Assembly (NCBI GenBank): GCA_017404505.1
Contig: JAFRCE010000007.1
Span: forward strand, 62,001 to 126,000
Source of the DNA: Solobacterium sp.
GTDB lineage: Bacteria; Bacillota_I; Bacilli_A; Erysipelotrichales; Erysipelotrichaceae
DNA length: 64,000 bases
Direction of reading: 5' to 3'
This document shows positions 61,182 through 64,000 of this stretch, one piece after another. Numbering within the stretch: position 1 is the stretch's first letter; each line of letters begins with the position of its first letter. The notes beneath the pieces were generated by a model. It worked only from the letters and a program-made list of their open reading frames with translations, made no database searches and was not told the DNA's origin. Made by a program: the position numbers and the translations under genes.

Positions 61182-63095
61182 ATGTCAAATAACATTATTA
61201 TCAGTCATCTTGACGCTGAGATCATCGATTATCTGACAACCTGCCACGATTACTGTGACTCCTATGATATTGCCCGTGTCGTCGGTATCAACCGCCGCCA
61301 GGTCAGAAGCGAAATCGCCAATGTCAAGGAAATCCTGAGTGTTCTCGGTTATACCCTGGATTCCCGCCGCTCCAAAGGCTACCGGATCCTGGAAAGAGAC
61401 CGGATCACGGCCCTGCAGGACTACATCCGCAATTCCTCGCATGGCGGCCAGTCCTTCTACACACCTTCCGGACGGCGTGATTTCATGATGGAAACACTCG
61501 TCATGAATGACGACCGCTATATCCGCCTTGACGATCTGGCTGATTCCCTGTTTGTCAGCCGTTCCACCATCAACAATGACCTGCAGTTTCTGACCCGTAT
61601 CATTGAAATGCGCGGCTGCACCGTCGAAACAAAGTCACGTCAGGGTATCCGCCTGATTGGCAATGAAAAATACAAGCGGATCCTGTTGTGTGACTGCCTG
61701 TATAACATCAACACCCAGAACAACATGCATTCCAGCTTTCTGGAACTGTTCATGAATCCCCAGAGTGTTCTGGAAAACTCGATTCTTCAGACACTGATCA
61801 GCCAGAATATCGTCATGTCCGATCTAGCTATGTGTGATTTCCTTCTGTATCTGACGGTTGTCTGTCTGCGTGTCAGAGCCGGAAAAATGCTGGAAGAATC
61901 ACCGGATGTCAGTATGCTGAAGGGACGAAAAGAATTTGATACCGCCGCTCTGATTGCCGTGCGCATTTCCCAGTATCTTGATATTCTGCTGAACGAGCAT
62001 GAAGTCAATCAGATTGCCATTAAAATCATTACCAACCAGTCTTCAACGATGCTTGCCGAACGCTATTACCCTGAACTGACAGAGCGGATCACCCAGGAAT
62101 GCACAGCGCAGATCTTTGCCATGACCGGTATCCGCCTGGAAGAACATCCGTATGCCGAACAGTTCGCCAATTATATCGATACTGCCCTGACGATCCTGTC
62201 TCTGGGTGAAAAGGTACGCAATCCTTTTTATCAGACGATCCGGGAAAGCTATCCGCTTGGCTATGATCTGGCGCTGATCGTCAAAAGTGTCTTTCTGGAC
62301 CAGTGCGGCTATGTTCTTTCATCCAGCTTTATGGCATACTTCACTGTCTTCTTCAACACCTGGATCCAGGATAAACGCTACCGTCCGCGCCGGACGCTTC
62401 TGCTGTCCTCGCTCGGTGTCGGTGCCGCCAATTCCATCAACACCGAACTGATGCTGCATTTCAGTTCCGAACTGGAAGTAAAGCGGGTGGCCAGTTACTA
62501 TGAACTGCCTTCGATCGATCTGAACGATTATGATCTTGTTCTGTCCACCATGCCGATCCTGCGCCATCTCGGTATCCCTTCGGTCGAGATCTCCCAGTTT
62601 ATGAACAACGACGATCTGCGTAAGATTGAAACCACCGTGACTTCCGACTACTCCGTCTTCCAGCCGGAACTTGCCTGCTGTCCGTCACTGTTCATTTCCG
62701 GTGTGGCATATAAAAACCTGGAAGCGATCCGCGATATTATATCTGATAAAATCACGAATCTCTTCCCGAATCTGAAAAAGAGTTATGTGGATACCATTCT
62801 GACCTCCGATCAGAACTACCTGACCGATCTGCAGAACGGGTTCCTGTTCTGCCGTCTGGAAAAGCCATTGAACAATCTCAGTTTCGCGGTCGTCCTGCTT
62901 TTGAAGGAACCGATTCCGAATGGAGAGTTCATGATCCGGGCGTTGGTTCTGGTGTCTTCCGCTGACCGGCGGTTCTACCGGGCGCTGCGGGAAGCTTCAC
63001 GGGCGATTCCCGAACAGGAACTGATGGAAATCACCGATAAAAAGAACCCTGACTATGCAGAGTTCATCAAACTGTATCATGAGGAATGGGACTGA
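61182..63095 (+). CDS. PRD-domain transcriptional regulator, phospho-sites altered
   Basis: 637 residues. Two N-terminal helix-turn-helix domains (about 10-75 and 100-165), two PRD domains (about 190-290 and 300-400), a IIB-like stretch (about 405-490) and a IIA-like end (about 500-625). This is the Mga/AtxA/BglG-type activator layout. In typical members PTS proteins phosphorylate conserved His in each PRD. By hand alignment all four appear replaced (Tyr in DFLLYLTVVCLR, Lys in VNQIAIKIITN, Tyr in FANYIDTALT, Phe in MAYFTVFFN), and the IIB Cys is Ser (TLLLSSLGVG). So it may not respond to PTS phosphorylation. It lies beside the IIC gene and is the likely regulator of the locus. Confidence 0.85.
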   Translation: MSNNIIISHLDAEIIDYLTTCHDYCDSYDIARVVGINRRQVRSEIANVKEILSVLGYTLDSRRSKGYRILERDRITALQDYIRNSSHGGQSFYTPSGRRDFMMETLVMNDDRYIRLDDLADSLFVSRSTINNDLQFLTRIIEMRGCTVETKSRQGIRLIGNEKYKRILLCDCLYNINTQNNMHSSFLELFMNPQSVLENSILQTLISQNIVMSDLAMCDFLLYLTVVCLRVRAGKMLEESPDVSMLKGRKEFDTAALIAVRISQYLDILLNEHEVNQIAIKIITNQSSTMLAERYYPELTERITQECTAQIFAMTGIRLEEHPYAEQFANYIDTALTILSLGEKVRNPFYQTIRESYPLGYDLALIVKSVFLDQCGYVLSSSFMAYFTVFFNTWIQDKRYRPRRTLLLSSLGVGAANSINTELMLHFSSELEVKRVASYYELPSIDLNDYDLVLSTMPILRHLGIPSVEISQFMNNDDLRKIETTVTSDYSVFQPELACCPSLFISGVAYKNLEAIRDIISDKITNLFPNLKKSYVDTILTSDQNYLTDLQNGFLFCRLEKPLNNLSFAVVLLLKEPIPNGEFMIRALVLVSSADRRFYRALREASRAIPEQELMEITDKKNPDYAEFIKLYHEEWD

Positions 63096-63109
63096 CCATT
63101 CCTTTTTCT
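63082..63109 (+). terminator. Intrinsic terminator of the regulator (overlaps its stop)
   Basis: AGGAATGG / CCATTCCT, 8 bp and 6-base loop, followed by five T. It includes the last codons of the regulator. Confidence 0.85.
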
Positions 63110-63921
63110 TATATCAGACCAAGCTGCTGCAAAGCTCTGGCGATACCGTCGTCATTGACATCCGGCGCAACCAGATCGGCATCCTTTTTCAGATTAGGTG
63201 ATCCATTGGCCATGGCAATGCCCATGCCGCACGCCTTCAGCAAAGCATGATCATTCATCGAATCACCGAAGGCATAGCTGTCTTTCACATCGATCCCCAG
63301 ATGGGAAAGAACGAAACGGGCGGCTGTGCCTTTTGAGACTTCCTTCATACTGATTTCGCCATAAACGCCGTCCTCCGGTGTCGTGCCGTATTCGGTGGGA
63401 ATGAATTTCAGTGCCGGATCGAGACGCTCCAGGAACTCATCCACTTTGTCGTTCGGTACATGTGCATCGATCTTGAGGATCGCTTCCCCCTGATAGGTAT
63501 CTTCTTCCTGCAGGGCATAGATGCGGCGCATTTCCGCTCCGGACAGCCCGATCTTTTTCCCGAACTCTTCAAACATCCGGATCTGTGACGGATTGGCAAA
63601 ACCGATTTCTTCGTGATAAAGAATATAGCTGCTGTCTGTTTCTTTCAGCAGATCATAGACAGAATTCAGAACCTCCACCGGCATTTCATACCTGGCGAGA
63701 TTTTCGTGATCAAAATAAATTCCGCCGCCGCTGCAGTAAATGACGCCGTCCATTTCCGGACAGTCGAAACTCATGGCGCTGGGCAGATTCCGGCCGCTGC
63801 AGAGAAAACAGTAATGCCCGTTACCCCGCAGTGTCTCGACTGCCTGCCAGGCACTTTCCGGAACGGCATTGACTGCGTTGACAAGCGTTCCGTCAATATC
63901 AAAGAAGAAACATTTCGGCAT
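63109..63921 (-). CDS. Cof-type HAD phosphatase
   Basis: 270 residues, HAD subfamily IIB (Cof-like). Motif I FFDIDGTLVN with both Asp, motif II LCSGRN, Lys in VSKGTAARFV, and motif IV SYAFGDSMNDHALL with the Asp pair; the cap is the large alpha/beta type. Such enzymes dephosphorylate sugar phosphates or flavin/pyridoxal phosphate. ATG 63921 has GGAGGTGAATC. Its stop codon lies just past the terminator of the regulator, so the genes are convergent. Confidence 0.92.
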   Translation of the reverse strand: MPKCFFFDIDGTLVNAVNAVPESAWQAVETLRGNGHYCFLCSGRNLPSAMSFDCPEMDGVIYCSGGGIYFDHENLARYEMPVEVLNSVYDLLKETDSSYILYHEEIGFANPSQIRMFEEFGKKIGLSGAEMRRIYALQEEDTYQGEAILKIDAHVPNDKVDEFLERLDPALKFIPTEYGTTPEDGVYGEISMKEVSKGTAARFVLSHLGIDVKDSYAFGDSMNDHALLKACGMGIAMANGSPNLKKDADLVAPDVNDDGIARALQQLGLI

Positions 63922-63960
63922 GATTCACCTCCGTCATATGTCTGGATTATATATGAAAAC

Positions 63961-63984
63961 AAAAGAAAAGTGTCCGAAGACACT
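63961..63984 (-). terminator. Intrinsic terminator of a gene beyond the right edge
   Basis: Minus-strand AGTGTC / GACACT, 6 bp with TTCG tetraloop, followed by TTTCTTTTG. Points to a minus-strand gene ending just outside the window. Confidence 0.75.
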
Positions 63985-64000
63985 GTTCTCTGTTATCTTG

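Overview
The window looks like chromosomal DNA of an anaerobic, fermentative, gut-type Firmicute, most likely from the Erysipelotrichia. That placement is an inference from gene content and style: about 50% G+C, Shine-Dalgarno starts, sigma-A type promoters, a cellobiose-type PTS with many GH1 phospho-glycosidases, a group B-like [FeFe] hydrogenase, a membrane pyrophosphatase and NADP-type glutamate dehydrogenase. I saw no rRNA, tRNA, CRISPR array, insertion sequence or prophage.

Left third (1-23.3 kb), mostly housekeeping: a partial M29 aminopeptidase and a DUF2130 protein, a DUF349 coiled-coil protein, a MATE exporter, gdhA, a three-gene peptide/amide hydrolysis operon (SseB-like membrane protein, M29 aminopeptidase, amidohydrolase), AlkD-like DNA repair protein, a second MATE, a K+-dependent membrane pyrophosphatase, a GT4 glycosyltransferase, a heterodimeric ABC exporter pair, argS and an AbgB-like M20 hydrolase.

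Middle accessory block (23.3-29.6 kb, all minus strand): a stand-alone reverse transcriptase with a YSDD centre; directly upstream a very dense array of hairpins closed by a long inverted repeat (candidate non-coding RNA, 24512-24660); a small protein of unknown function sharing the same promoter; then an SSB-like OB-fold protein, a TIR/transmembrane/beta-propeller-like protein with the NADase glutamate in place, and a small membrane protein. The reverse transcriptase with its structured leader is my best candidate for an undescribed system.

Next (29.7-35.2 kb) is a CBS-ACT protein and a complete branched-chain amino acid ABC transporter, livJHMGF, with a clear promoter and a perfect cre box. 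From 35.3 to 42.8 kb come a GH1 enzyme behind a leader that looks like an attenuator, acpS, a YdcF-like protein, a GH5 lipoprotein, an unknown protein and the hydrogenase.

The right third (42.8-64 kb) is a beta-glucoside/phospho-sugar locus: five more GH1 enzymes, two orphan PTS IIB proteins, one IIC protein, RpiB/LacAB-type isomerase, DeoC, ManA, three HAD phosphatases, two Gfo/Idh/MocA oxidoreductases (one fused to a GlcG/HbpS-like domain), a TIM-barrel protein, two zinc-ribbon membrane proteins, a peptide with a double-glycine leader, and a PRD-type regulator that seems to have lost its phosphorylated histidines. Together these would import and phosphorylate beta-glucosides, split the 6-phospho-glycosides and route the products into central metabolism; no PTS IIA is present in the window.
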